Shown: one piece after another, positions 38,501 through 44,804 of the stretch
Position numbering within the stretch: the first letter of the stretch is position 1
Layout: the number at the start of each line of letters is the position of its first letter
NCBI RefSeq assembly: GCF_009906855.1
Contig: NZ_CP047650.1
Span: 992,001 to 1,056,000 of the forward strand
Length of the DNA: 64,000 nt
Source of the DNA: Xylophilus rhododendri
GTDB taxonomy: Bacteria > Pseudomonadota > Gammaproteobacteria > Burkholderiales > Burkholderiaceae_C
Reading direction: 5' to 3'
Program-made: the position numbers and the translations under genes
Notes under the pieces: model-generated
Databases searched by the model: none
What the model was told of the DNA's origin: nothing
The model's input: only the letters and a program-made list of their open reading frames with translations

Positions 38501-39564
38501 GCCTCGACCTGCTGCGCTCCTTCGGCGATGCGGGTAGCGTCGATGCCCAGGGCCACAACGGCCTGCGCCGCACCGACTTCGAACTCGACGCCCTCGGCCG
38601 CGCCCTCGTCCAGCGTGAAGCCGCCCGCGCCAACCCCCAGTACACCGAGACCTACCGCCCCACCACCTTCAGAACCTTCGACCGCTGGGGCAACACCCTC
38701 AGCCAGAGCGACCCGCGCGACGCCCGCATCCTCACCCGCTTCGCCTACAACGCCGCCAACCAGCTCGTCCGCCAGGTCCAGCCCGACGCCGACGGCAACA
38801 TCTCCGCGGCCAGCCCCCTCACCATCCTCGTCTACGACGCGCTGGGCCGGCAGGTCGCGCTCAACGACGCCAACGGCCACATCAGCCGCCAGGTCTGGGA
38901 TGCCACGAACCACCTGCTGGCCGAAGTACACGCCGACGGCGGCGTCGTCCGGCACGACTACGACGCCTTCGGCGACGAGACCCGCACCCAGGACGCCGAG
39001 AACTTCGTCACCCTCAGCGACTACGACCGCATGGGCCGGCTCACCTACCGCGAACATGTCGGCGACGGCCGCTTCCAGGTCGTCGTCGACGGTGCCGGCG
39101 CCCCCAGCTCCAGCAGACCGGCAACAGCAGCTGGCAGCTCTTCGCCTACGACGCGGCCGGCCACCGCACGCTGCAGGTCGACGGCGAAGGCGCCCTCACC
39201 CAGTACCGCTACGACGCCCGCGGCAACCTCGCCGCCACCATCGACGCCGACGGTTTTACGACCCGCAACGCCTACGACCTGCACGACCGCCTCGCCGCCA
39301 CCCAGGACCCCAACGGCGCCATCGCCACCTGGGCCTATGACGACTTCGGCCAGCTGCAGTCCCACGGCGACATCGGCGGCGCCGGCTACTGGTTCCTGTA
39401 CGACAGCGCACGAGAACTCATCGCCCAGGGCAGCAGCCGCGGCGAGTCCATCGCCTACACCTACGACGCCGCCGGCCAGCTCGTGCGCATCGACGACGCT
39501 GGCACCGACCGCCACACCTACTACGAATACGACAGCGCAGGGCGCCACACCTACGAACAGGTGA
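26518..39564 (+). CDS. Giant YD-repeat (Rhs-type) protein with Ig-like array, 5' part before a frameshift
   Basis: First 4,195 or so codons of a polymorphic-toxin-like protein. The frame runs to 39564, but recognisable sequence stops at VVVDGAGAP near 39105; beyond that it is low-complexity Pro/Thr/Ser, the real frame continuing in another register. There is no signal peptide (MVAIVSGYSLGLGLTSQTQL). Residues about 60-755 are YD repeats (YDxxGRL type). Residues about 760-2215 are about 15 Ig-like modules. Residues about 2220-4190 are YD repeats again, dense with RYDAxGR motifs. YD repeats in Rhs proteins form a shell that encapsulates a C-terminal toxin. No VgrG, PAAR or Tc component is in the window, so the export route is unknown. 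Confidence 0.9.
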   Translation: MVAIVSGYSLGLGLTSQTQLGNAGVLGNALLGQAREAGYLNVANGNLVLQDQDGLLQGLGDADAANLRTYNSLGAYGNGGWQVGSYKTLTVSGSTALRTDSDGATAAYAWNSASHSYVETSAHGGALNEVQLASDGTWLWTEGGTGRTERYQASGAGLLLEQTDPSGHTTRFAYDTNRHLSSVTDASGESIRYGYVNGRLVSASSMLANGSVVRAVQYGYDSLGRLADVSLSLGEPAAAQYHTRYSYDGYSQRIAGIWQSDGTSLGFGYVLADGIYRVARISSNIEGAARTTRIDYDLARRITTVTEPNGVTSSYAYDSQGRLVQVNTGVTASRPAGGTQVAYAYNALGEVSRITDGMGRQTVLQYDARGNLTSQVDALGDTLQRSYNTQNQLLTETRSGAGQALSTERRVYAAAQGTQLRFSIDADGAVTEYRWNGSGLLASTVVYAGAPYAIAALAQTASPSEAQLQSWAALQDLSTTQRQDFSYDFRGQLQASVRYGQVDAYGVGDASTASITHYVRDAHGQLLQTLSPDGAGMEVYTYDGLGRVLSSSQRSADGLQDITTLVQYDDAHGRVLTQYASGLQSIASYDGSGRLIDLQQIAAGDLLPGGDTTHHHYDAEGRLLSTTGAAGTVSYLYDDSGNRIARIDAAGGLTEFSYDRSGQLVHSIGYARPVDAQGLQLLREQADTQPGSTLLAQIRPDPEPSDSSTWSLYDAAGRLAWQVDGLGYVTETVYDSASRITDVRRLATPIDTHRLGDGIGVVLAPVLGLRSSSTTFSDAVSGSGPTAIHTLTATVTTSGGKPVQGSVSFFGGNAGDTLLGTAALIDGVARFTATGLAAHQELLSAVYSGAADTLGSTAEPLLEEIQPTGTAPLLDTRVTLAVRSAGGGVPPELIATLDDPEAGGTIVFYSDDVPVAWTDVVDGQARVTVGTLTPGSHRLQAVYQGDDRRYGCTSTELVQTIAATTTSATSTTTLLQFRRDPLATGAKVLLTASVTGNSRSGGGIVYFYSGSLLLGSARLVAGTASLNLNDLPPGIDTLTAAYGGDSLNLSSRSQAVQAVVPGPCALLLTLSSPTPTVGSALVLTAALSSPWASSHSGSVSFFNGSTLLGSAELHDGVARLPTSALPPGTTALRAVYGGDPFDDAAVSNTVTTVVRPAPTGTSLAVTLSADGSALDLRATLAASSGDGDATGGLPGGTVSFYSGGVLLGQVAAVGGAARLQVARSAVTSDLLTAVYAGDALHAASTSAIASASAALMPTRLSLTSSTASTAQGNAVTFTATVADGITGVAGSPTSAAPGGTVTFLNGSTVLGTAVLSQGKASLTVTGLLAGNQNITASYAGDPLHAGSVAAALPQAITAAPTTTVLSLGSNNVAAGTPLVLTAQIGQAASQGALPPTGTANFYAGSRLLGSASVVNGMAALTVSSLPAGSSSLSVRYEGDANHAPSVSAATTATLVATTSATLFASATTAPRSATVSFTVRVDGAVNGGLVTFFNGSTVLGTASVSGGVASLSTRLLPAGVNSIGATYADTTGAATCVSARVNVNITLAGGISPKPPSPPATALALALSTTGTARGTPVQLSATVSGGTAGQVPGGSVSFFAGATLLGSAVVVKGVARLSVSTLGLGTSAIQAVYSGDGYSATSTSAVANETVSLATPTVALRASATQLIQGTPVTLLAQVSSATGAVGPASGKVTFYDGSTVLGTVNLIDGLASLTTSSLPAGSSRIVARYLGDANHSSADAPVFSLAISPAPVSSRTSLSASSTAARAGAPVVLTATITGTAPQGTVSFFNGTQLLGSASVNSGTARLTVSDLPVGLDTLRAVYCGDGVNAASSSSALTETVQAAVSTVRLDTAWSGADLVLTARVSSATASAATSGSVTFYRNGRAIGTASLNQGVASLTLRAEAASADLFTASYAGDALNLSSASIAAAEPSVAAPLMTLSSPASVALDGSIEIQLTPEAGGSVTLLRDGVALQTAPVLHGQARFDASLLPVGTTKGLVLSYTGAGGLACSSLTFSQTVTPATSSVALRLVASDYTPQGAVYQLRAQVHGSEPGGLVRFYRGDTLLGSATVVDGIAAISLRDLPVGTLSFSAAYAGDARNTASSSAPLSRQIAALPGTVTLKTSSTALAQGAALTLTAHVGGTTPTGLVTFLCGQVVLGTATVDASGNAVLAVPALSLPAGREEIFAVYSGDEHHVEARSAPVTEQLSTGVFTVQALRSAADEVTSQILTAAGHLAASVDAEGYLTEYRYNAAGQLVQTIAYANRIPGATDPQSRTQAITQAVAQARAAHSVQNLLPAASDQDIRSFTYYDASGRVIGQIDGEGYLTETVYDTNGHVARSIRYARAVTTKPTPSATLAALRPASDPQDHIQSNRYDTLGRLASQVNAEGTLTRYTYDAAGRLVQTSVAANTEDQASTTARYDARGRLVAELDAAGTARLTGNLTQAQIEAIWQAQAVHHRYDAAGRRTSSTDALGHRTFFFYDEAGRLRLTLDAAGDVTEQRYDALGRTVATITYGQRLDAATLASLDPQAGGVLTDTVNAPVIAALKALQARDATTAMSTVAYDADGRARRSTDALGNVSTVTYDAFGNAVSTQRTGATGQLVASSTSSFDHRNQQTSSTTQALKPDQSVATQSATYDAFGRLVSRTDTLGRTTTARYDRDGRVVQAFDPATGAASSTYDAFDQILTRTDALGQLTTWRYDLAARSSTLTTPEGLTVKTVHTRRGQTFSITDGLGNTTTYQYDGEGRLLSTSTPLSFQSQRYDTTGNLVESTDAAGSTVAYRYDPAHRLLERVVDPQGLALTTRYTYDGRGEVLTTTDPDGTVTATGHDLAGHTVSETRDPGGLALTTRYQYDPLGQVLSATDARGSVTRYTYDHQGRRVSMVVDAEGLALTTRYDYDDSGNLAVTDPAGGRSLTVYDAGGHLAYTVSAEGRVEQHVYDAAGREVRTIHYLEALSPQSLAGVTTREQLEPLLGAQQTSDQRVYDHDNRLRYRIDAAGGVTEWRYDANGQVVQQTRYATRIDLAQWTPGTPPAVQPDPGQDQTTRTVHDELGRAIYTLSSAGDGSLASVVGRSYDQTGRVIASTAYAGFIPSSTQATATGVAAAIATLRQPGVDAASRNIYDAAGRLAWTVDGLGGVTQYRYDANGNVLSQREYAQPLGDGQSPTEVRPSAADRLTLHAYDAANRLVVTVDAAGDVTRNTYDNNGNLSSQRLYARPASAPLARPDATALELAAEVDPSAADRLTHFAYDADNRRIYTVDAEGAVIRTEYLDGGRTQRITAYANRLDPMALPDAVSAPQIQSLLHPDAAQDRSTSRRYDADGLLTEERDGENGLTTHRYDTLGRLTQLSTGSTDGTQRHDQIFVYDAAGYVIEERQSGQESQYHDRNALGQTTRDHSEHSATTDYRHDAAGQLIVSEAHDSANTTLRTRISYDALGRVLSRTEAADSAQSRTTGYRYDALGHQVQTLFPTITGDTTIEVVLEDGSPGRIQGLSTTVVYNRFGDAITNTDTAGNISAKAYDSLGRVRFDIDALGYVSAYSYDTFGNVAGLTRYANGIGIGDGRRDATTVSAALQHSGADRTITTQYDRNGRAVQTTQPQAWASTGLPGVIGSLQSAVTRTSYNAFGEAVLTSALLDGPSQRWATTRAFFDHAARQTASIDAMGYATATAYDSFGNVVRVTEYASFGASQDAQGRFLPPVTSVDDRSTVFTYDVAHRLIGQTRLAAQIHEDGSRSDLATRYTYDLLGRQTSVADPLDQVTFTYYDAFGYIRATAGPATVVNGRAFIPLTEYTRDSLGQVIRQIEYAAGAEQADLQGYRVHAPATGGDPAYFAFPQTANTFGASLDGSIVDHETHYAYDRLGHLTDLTTPDGQHQYRAYDTRGQLILQWQNDAGLLRYTEYHYDALGRQTAVITPSSASTIGGAPGRQLTGLLWNAFGELTARGTWAEGSAASYSEFFQYDNAGHLWRSNAGDGQTTVMLYDLLGRQTAQITSAGSLDLLRSFGDAGSVDAQGHNGLRRTDFELDALGRALVQREAARANPQYTETYRPTTFRTFDRWGNTLSQSDPRDARILTRFAYNAANQLVRQVQPDADGNISAASPLTILVYDALGRQVALNDANGHISRQVWDATNHLLAEVHADGGVVRHDYDAFGDETRTQDAENFVTLSDYDRMGRLTYREHVGDGRFQVVVDGAGAPSSSRPATAAGSSSPTTRPATARCRSTAKAPSPSTATTPAATSPPPSTPTVLRPATPTTCTTASPPPRTPTAPSPPGPMTTSASCSPTATSAAPATGSCTTAHENSSPRAAAAASPSPTPTTPPASSCASTTLAPTATPTTNTTAQGATPTNR
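28800..33150 (+). repeat. Array of ~15 Ig-like modules inside the YD-repeat gene
   Basis: Modules of about 95-100 residues repeat with the pattern G-x-V-x-F-F/Y-x-G-x-x-L-L-G-x-A then L-P-x-G-x-x-x-L-x-A-V-Y-x-G-D. I count 15 copies of the terminal AVYxGD-like strand, including AVYQGDDRRYG, AVYAGDALHAAS, AVYSGDGYSATS and AVYSGDEHHVEA. This matches bacterial Ig-like group-3 domains of adhesins. The modules are diverged from each other, so the array is not a recent expansion. It interrupts the YD region: YD motifs stop at about 28750 and resume at about 33200. Confidence 0.85.
39097..39120 (+). other. Apparent frameshift at a C5 run in the giant YD-repeat gene
   Basis: Before 39100 the YD sequence is read in the frame of the 26518 start; from about 39102 it continues without loss in the next frame (PQLQQTGNSSWQLFAYDAAG). 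One extra C in the run at 39101-39105 would join both parts into a single frame of 5,449 codons. No homology is missing or duplicated at the junction. It may be a base-calling error in the homopolymer, a recent inactivating deletion, or a slippage site. Confidence 0.85.
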
Positions 39565-42500
39565 TGCAGGGCGCCGGCGGCTACCAGGGCCAGGCACTCG
39601 CCTACGACAGCCTGGGCCGGCTGTCGCGCGTGAGCGGCTTCGACGGCGTGAACATCGCCATGGCCTACGACGCCGTCGGCAACAAGATCTTCCAGTCCAC
39701 CGGCTACCCGGGCGGCAGCCAGGCCGCCTGGTTCGCCTACGACGCCATGAACCGGCAGATCCTCTCGGACGGCGCGGTCGACGGCAACGCGCAGAACCTG
39801 GCCAACATCACCGTCAACCGCGGCCACATCCTGGCCTACGACCACAACGGCAACCGCATCCAGGACACCTCCTGGGGCCAGCGGGTGGTGGCGCAGTACG
39901 CCCAGCATGTGGACGAGTCCGGCACCCCGGTGGGCCCGGTCGGCTTGACCGGCTACCAGGCCTACGCGGGCCCCGTCACCCATTACTACGGCTACGACAG
40001 CGCCAACCGCCTGTCGGGCGTGGCGGTCGAGGCCTATGCCGATGTGTTCACCACCCTCGACGAGTCCGGCCGGGCGATCTCCGTCAGCGGCATCGAACCG
40101 ATCCCGCTGGGCCGCTCGCAGGCCGTCTTCATCGACAGGCGCTACTACGACAACGCCGGCCGCCTGGCGCAGAGCGGCCCCGGCGGCACCGTGCCGGCCG
40201 ACTACCTCGCCGCCCTGGCCATCGCCAACCCCGGCACCGTCGGCACCAGCACCCTGCAGAACCGCTACGACCCCGCCGGCCGCCTGGAGTGGCAGCGCAC
40301 CGTCGACGAGACCAGGCCCATCCCCGACGCCGCGCGCACCCGCGACACCTGGTTCGTGCACGCCGTCGACATCACCGAGCAGGTCCTCACCGGCCACGAC
40401 GAGTCCGGGGTGCCGACCTACCAGACGGTCACCCGCACCGACAGCAGCACCGGCTACGACCCCGCCGGCAACCTGATCTACAGCCGCAGCGTGCAGGTCA
40501 TCCCGGACGAGGGCACCATCGTCACCGACACCGTCACCGGCCTGGAGCGGGCCGAGGGCTACCGGCAGGCCTTCCAGCACACCTTCAGCCGCAACGCGAA
40601 CTCCGGCAACCACCAGGAAGCGCGGGTCAGCCAGTACTACGACGCCGACGGCTTCCTCGCCAGCATCACCGACAGCAGCAGTGCGCAGGGCAACCGGCAG
40701 ATCTACACCGATGCCAATGGCGTGGTCCTGCTCAACGTGCAGAACGGGACGTACCTGCGCCAGTTGGTGGTCAATGGCGAAGTGCTGGGCGTCTACGGCG
40801 CAGGCGTCGATCCGCACAACCCGAGCGCGGGCAACGGCAACCTGAACTTCGTCTCGCAAGCCGACTTCAACCTTGGCTACAAGCCGGTCACGGCAAGCTA
40901 TCCCGAAACCAGCACCGGGCAGTACACGGTCCGGGGCGGCGATACGCTCAGAAGCATCGCGCAGTCAGCCTACGGCGATGCCGACCTCTGGTACCAGATC
41001 GCCCTGGCCAACGGGCTGGAGGGCGACAGCGATCTAAGGATTGGCGCCAGCCTCACCATCCCGACGCAGATCGCCGGCACGCACAACAGCGCAAGCACCT
41101 TCAGCCCCTACGACCCGAGCCGCGTGGTGGGCTCGACCAGTCCGGTGAACCTGCCCATCCCGCTGGGCAACCACCCGAGCGGCGGTGGTGGGTGTGGGGG
41201 GCTGGGCAGGATCATCACGGTGGTGGTCGCCGTGGTGGCGACGTACATCACCGTGGGTGCCACCGCGGAATACCTGGCGTTCACGCTGGAAACGGGCTTC
41301 GCCGCCACAGCCGCAGCCAGCGCCGCCATCGCAGCTGCAGCCGGCTCGATTGCGAGCCAAGTCGTTGGCAATCTCACCGGGGTACAGGACGGCTTCAGCT
41401 GGCAGGCCGTCGCGCTCAGCGCGATCAGTGCCGGGGTGGGGCAGAGCGTAGCCGAGCTGATACCGGCCGCGGGCGGGCCGATCACGACGGCGATGGCCCG
41501 GCAAGCCGCGGCCAGCATGCTGATCCAGGGCGCCGCAGTAGCCCTGGGTGCGCAGAAGAGCTTCAGCTGGACCCAAGTGGCCGCATCGGCCGCGGGTGCG
41601 GGCGCAGGCGCGGTAGTCGGTGCGAGCTTGAATCAGCTCATAGGCTACGGCCCCGCTACCAACTTCGAATGGAGCAAAAACGCGTTGTCAGCGCTCGCCT
41701 CCACCACGACTTCCATAGCGGTAATGAGCGGTGGAAGGGTCTCGGCTGAGGAGGTTGCGACCGATGCGTTCGGGAATGTGCTGGGAAGTGCTTTGTTAAA
41801 CCTGACCAAATCGGTGGGCTCACGTATCTCAACAAACGAAGAATTTATCGATAGCAATAGTTTTAGCGAAAATGGCGCTAATCAAGTAAGCGTAGCTGAT
41901 GGGTATAGCACGCTTACGCAAAAGACGAATGTCGCACCCGATAATTCAATTTTCGACAGCAATTTATTAAATGAAAATTCTGAAATTACACATTCCCGTT
42001 ATAACAAAAACATGGAATTCATCTCCAACGGCGGAGATAACGCTTTAGACGACTTAAACTCACTAGCCGGACATCCATTTGAAATAAATGCCATCTCAAT
42101 TCCAAACCTTGAGGCCTCCGCGCATTTTCAACCATCATATGAAATCGATACAGTCAAAAATTTGGCGGCATTAAGCTCATTATTAAGCCCGCCTCAAGCA
42201 CTGGAAGAAGATATTTTAGTTGCAGCGGCTGGCGGCGTAAAATGGCTGAATCATTTCACAAACGAAAAATTTTCATCTTCAAACAACATTGCAAATAATT
42301 CCCCAGAAGAGGCACTTGAATTAAAGTTATCATTGGAATTAACCACAAACAGGCCTCAAGATGCGCGGTTACTGAGTTTCGGTGACAAGGGAATAACTTT
42401 GCTCAAGGACATAGAGACTCTCAGACTTAAACCATACGACGATCAAACTGGAAAAGACATTGACGCATGGGTGCGCGGGGCGACCATCGGATATGGTCAA

Positions 42501-42863
42501 TTAATTTCCCAAAATGAATGGGACGTTTACAAAGATGGCATAAGCATAGACAATGCCGAGAAGACCTTTAATGATAAACTATTACCTTTTGTAAATAGTG
42601 TGCAGCTAAACGTAAAAACCCCGCTGCTGCAAAATCAGTTTGATGCGCTAGTAATTTTAAACTACAATATTGGCCAATCAGCATTTATCAATTCTTCACT
42701 ATTGAAAATTATAAATGATCCAACAGCAAAAACCGCCTTCGACTCCACCGAAGACGCTTGGAAAGCGTTTAACAAATCTCAAGGCAAAGTAAATAACGGA
42801 CTAATCAATCGAAGAGCCAGCGAATGGAATATTTACAACTCCGGAGTTTATCGCAAATGGTAA
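39483..42863 (+). CDS. Giant YD-repeat protein, 3' part: YD core, LysM, lysozyme toxin tip
   Basis: C-terminal continuation of the giant gene (recognisable from about 39102; first usable start in this frame GTG 39483). YD repeats continue to about 40700. A LysM domain follows: YTVRGGDTLRSIAQSAYGDA through IGASLTIPTQI (about 40920-41070). A Gly/Ala-rich hydrophobic stretch (about 41190-41660) resembles the membrane-passing or pretoxin segments of other toxins. From about 41820 the base composition turns AT-rich. The last 160 codons are a GH24 lysozyme domain. The module order (shell, linker, enzyme tip, immunity gene) is that of contact-dependent polymorphic toxins; the target would be peptidoglycan. 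Confidence 0.88.
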   Translation: MRIDDAGTDRHTYYEYDSAGRHTYEQVMQGAGGYQGQALAYDSLGRLSRVSGFDGVNIAMAYDAVGNKIFQSTGYPGGSQAAWFAYDAMNRQILSDGAVDGNAQNLANITVNRGHILAYDHNGNRIQDTSWGQRVVAQYAQHVDESGTPVGPVGLTGYQAYAGPVTHYYGYDSANRLSGVAVEAYADVFTTLDESGRAISVSGIEPIPLGRSQAVFIDRRYYDNAGRLAQSGPGGTVPADYLAALAIANPGTVGTSTLQNRYDPAGRLEWQRTVDETRPIPDAARTRDTWFVHAVDITEQVLTGHDESGVPTYQTVTRTDSSTGYDPAGNLIYSRSVQVIPDEGTIVTDTVTGLERAEGYRQAFQHTFSRNANSGNHQEARVSQYYDADGFLASITDSSSAQGNRQIYTDANGVVLLNVQNGTYLRQLVVNGEVLGVYGAGVDPHNPSAGNGNLNFVSQADFNLGYKPVTASYPETSTGQYTVRGGDTLRSIAQSAYGDADLWYQIALANGLEGDSDLRIGASLTIPTQIAGTHNSASTFSPYDPSRVVGSTSPVNLPIPLGNHPSGGGGCGGLGRIITVVVAVVATYITVGATAEYLAFTLETGFAATAAASAAIAAAAGSIASQVVGNLTGVQDGFSWQAVALSAISAGVGQSVAELIPAAGGPITTAMARQAAASMLIQGAAVALGAQKSFSWTQVAASAAGAGAGAVVGASLNQLIGYGPATNFEWSKNALSALASTTTSIAVMSGGRVSAEEVATDAFGNVLGSALLNLTKSVGSRISTNEEFIDSNSFSENGANQVSVADGYSTLTQKTNVAPDNSIFDSNLLNENSEITHSRYNKNMEFISNGGDNALDDLNSLAGHPFEINAISIPNLEASAHFQPSYEIDTVKNLAALSSLLSPPQALEEDILVAAAGGVKWLNHFTNEKFSSSNNIANNSPEEALELKLSLELTTNRPQDARLLSFGDKGITLLKDIETLRLKPYDDQTGKDIDAWVRGATIGYGQLISQNEWDVYKDGISIDNAEKTFNDKLLPFVNSVQLNVKTPLLQNQFDALVILNYNIGQSAFINSSLLKIINDPTAKTAFDSTEDAWKAFNKSQGKVNNGLINRRASEWNIYNSGVYRKW
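42384..42860 (+). other. GH24 (T4-type) lysozyme domain as toxin tip
   Basis: The domain begins FGDKGITLLKDIETLRLKPY. The Glu codon at 42414 and the Asp codon at 42441 are nine residues apart, as Glu11 and Asp20 are in T4 lysozyme. The Thr codon at 42483 lies in ATIGYGQ, matching T4 TIGIGH; the Asp-Thr spacing is about eight residues longer than in T4 and the His after GYG is Gln. PLLQNQFDALVILNYNIGQSAF is the usual endolysin helix pair (compare VPLTQNQFDALVSFxFNxG), and NNGLINRRASEWNIY matches the GLxxRRxxExxLF end. All three catalytic residues are therefore present. No holin or phage gene is nearby, so this is not a prophage endolysin. Confidence 0.82.
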
Positions 42864-43354
42864 CACCAGCCGTTATTCAGAAGGATTTGGTTTGGCGCAT
42901 TAGCCTAACCGGTTTGCTTTTATTCGGAAGCATGACTGCCGAAGCCAGTGAGACGCCACTACCTAAAACTTTCTACGGAGATTACAAAATAATTGACGTC
43001 TTAAAAGTAAGCGGAGGATTGACGTCGGATGAACAGGCCAAAAAGTCGATCGGATCCCACATGTGTATTCGCAAAGACATATTTACCCTGCGAAGCAATA
43101 AAATCAATTATCCGGTTTATAAATATCTAAAAAAAGCCGCGCCCGAGCGTGATTCGGAAATTGACGAGCCTAACACGCCGCTCTTTTTCGGAATAGAAAA
43201 AGACAGGCAGACCATAGAAACAATATTAGTCTACGAAAACATGAAAGCTGTCTATCCATTTGAAAAAATAGAAGCCCTTCCGAGCGGGCGGTATGTTAAT
43301 TTATTCGATGGGCACGCATATTTTCTTAGAAAAACTTCAGCAAAATGTCCTTAA
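42857..43354 (+). CDS. Putative periplasmic immunity protein to the lysozyme tip
   Basis: A 165-aa protein of no family known to me. The ATG at 42857 overlaps the toxin stop by seven bases, so it is probably translated by coupling. The N-terminus is a signal peptide (hydrophobic core ISLTGLLLFGSM, probable cleavage after AEA). The mature part has two cysteines (MCIRKD and SAKCP) that could form a disulfide. Its place directly behind the tip, export to the compartment where a lysozyme would act, and matching AT-rich composition all fit an immunity function. That function is inferred from context only. Confidence 0.75.
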   Translation: MVTPAVIQKDLVWRISLTGLLLFGSMTAEASETPLPKTFYGDYKIIDVLKVSGGLTSDEQAKKSIGSHMCIRKDIFTLRSNKINYPVYKYLKKAAPERDSEIDEPNTPLFFGIEKDRQTIETILVYENMKAVYPFEKIEALPSGRYVNLFDGHAYFLRKTSAKCP

Positions 43355-43734
43355 CATCAGAAGCGACGGGTCATTTGAATACAACGAAAATCAAAACTCG
43401 GGCGTGAACTGGGCAGTCCGAGCCAAACCCAGGATCGACATTAGGAATGTCGAACGGGCTGTTGGATTTTCAAAGATCCGGGCGATCTGTAAATAACAAG
43501 TTCGTATAGAACGCCTGACGATCAAGCCAAGATAATGCATTTGCAACTGCAAAAAAGCTCAATATCGAGGCACGGTAGATCTGACTAGGAAAGAATTGCG
43601 AATTACAATCGATGCACTTGTAAACAAAAAATCAAACGGCATCACGACCAATTTTCTTGCCCCTTATACCGGGCATGGTCCTTTTCACATCGAATTTAAA
43701 CAGCCCAAGAGACAAGTTGCATTGCGAGCAAAGC
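43355..43734. other. AT-rich gap with possible remnants of displaced coding sequence
   Basis: No convincing gene. Two short open stretches on the + strand (about 43330-43496, ending NVERAVGFSKIRAICK; and 43596-43790, containing TRKELRITIDALVNKKSNGI upstream and LAPYTGHGPFHIEF) look protein-like in composition but lack ribosome sites, and the second overlaps the next gene. They could be fragments of earlier toxin tips or immunity genes, which commonly accumulate behind Rhs genes. I could not identify either. Confidence 0.35.
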
Positions 43735-44361
43735 ATGAAAATAAGCGATTTACAAAAGATCTTGTTATGTTTTTTGTATTTTTTCGGTGACAGCCAACTT
43801 GCATTTGCAACTTCCGACGGTTCTACCGAATTAATGGGCAAAAATAATCTGGAGAAATTTGATGCGGCAAACTTTGCAAAACTCCAGTCCTTGGTTGGCA
43901 GTAGTGGGCGCGAGTTAATTGAAAATCTTGCGAAAAACCATGAACCCCAGTATAAACTCGTAGATGTTTGCGCCGGAACCTTTAAAAATCAAGGCAATTT
44001 AGATGTGGGTCTTGCTTTGCTAAATTCAGAAAAAAATGAATTGATTTATGCAATATTACTACAAGAATCCGGCTATAAGAATATTATGGTTTTATCAAAA
44101 ACGGAAGTTGCCATGTCGGCCCAAGGAGTGTTTAGCAAGCCGCCAGGCGTTCGATGTGAATCGTGGACATCATTAGAAAGAATTTCCACTACTTACAGGA
44201 AACTCGCGGAATATTCGGCGTCAGGCTCAGATTTAAAGCCCACCAATAAAATGGATGCTTTTTGCGTTGTACCTTCCGTCTCATTAGCCACTTTTATTTG
44301 TCATTCGTATTCGTCGATCAAAAATAAATTCCTGCCGATAGGAGGCTGGTACAACGACTGA
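43735..44361 (+). CDS. Secreted protein of unknown function, possible orphan immunity protein
   Basis: A 208-aa protein from ATG 43735. The N-terminus MKISDLQKILLCFLYFFGDS with AFA before TSDG is a signal peptide, so I prefer this start to ATG 43657, which would bury it. The mature protein has four cysteines (VDVCAG, GVRCES, AFCVV, FICHS). The central part (NLDVGLALLNSEKNELIYAILLQ) looks like an alternating beta structure. No family was recognised. AT-rich, like its neighbours. Confidence 0.7.
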   Translation: MKISDLQKILLCFLYFFGDSQLAFATSDGSTELMGKNNLEKFDAANFAKLQSLVGSSGRELIENLAKNHEPQYKLVDVCAGTFKNQGNLDVGLALLNSEKNELIYAILLQESGYKNIMVLSKTEVAMSAQGVFSKPPGVRCESWTSLERISTTYRKLAEYSASGSDLKPTNKMDAFCVVPSVSLATFICHSYSSIKNKFLPIGGWYND

Positions 44362-44804
44362 GTCTGAATCTGCAATTTGCCGCATGGCCAACTATCAAAA
44401 CCATCAGACCAAAATAGATGCGATCGTTAATCGCTTAAAAGGTTTGCAAACCAGCTGCGCCACACTTCCGCCGCGCCGGTTAAGCCAGCGACACCCTTCG
44501 GCACTTGTCAGGGCTTAGCGCCGCTCGGCATTGAATGTCGGCGTTAGCCGGCCGCAAGCCTTTTGAGCAGCAGAAGAGACACATATTCCTGCATTGCTAG
44601 CTACTACGCTTCACTTTCTACAAATTGTCCAGCAGTGACACCATCGTAAGTTGCGCCCTATTCTTAGCCAGTTGCTGGCAATACGCTCTGATGCAGCCGG
44701 ACTGCTGCTTGACCCGCCAACTGGATGCTTGACCTCGGCCCGAGTGCTGGCCTCAAGCTTCTTAAATGACAATTTCAACAACCCTCGATAATACGGAGGC
44801 CAAA
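44362..44804. other. Non-coding stretch between two secreted-protein genes
   Basis: I see no gene in these 443 bases. Composition is mixed: AT-rich flanks and a GC-rich middle (about 44455-44570), suggesting a patch of older host DNA. It contains the perfect palindrome GGTTTGCAAACC (44441-44452) and the hairpin GCCAGTTGCTGGC (about 44670). At its end GGAGG at about 44795 is the ribosome site for the next gene. Confidence 0.5.

Noticed and set aside
34477..39057. 1,526-residue open frame on the minus strand opposite the YD-repeat gene (and a 1,351-residue one at 30310-34365)
   Set aside because: Both are shadows of the repeat-rich, GC-rich + strand gene. Their sequence is Gly/Val/Ala-biased low complexity that mirrors the YD and Ig repeats, with no domain.
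42384..42860. Lysozyme sequence as a prophage endolysin
   Set aside because: It is in frame with the YD/LysM protein and no holin, tail, capsid or integrase gene lies near; a toxin tip explains it better.
26518..42863. CRISPR-like regular repeats in the giant gene
   Set aside because: The periodicity is protein-level (YD and Ig modules) with diverged DNA; no identical direct repeats with unique spacers.
44450..44570. Possible integron attC-like sequence around GGCGTTAGCC
   Set aside because: No matching partner core sites at suitable spacing and no integrase; short chance similarity.
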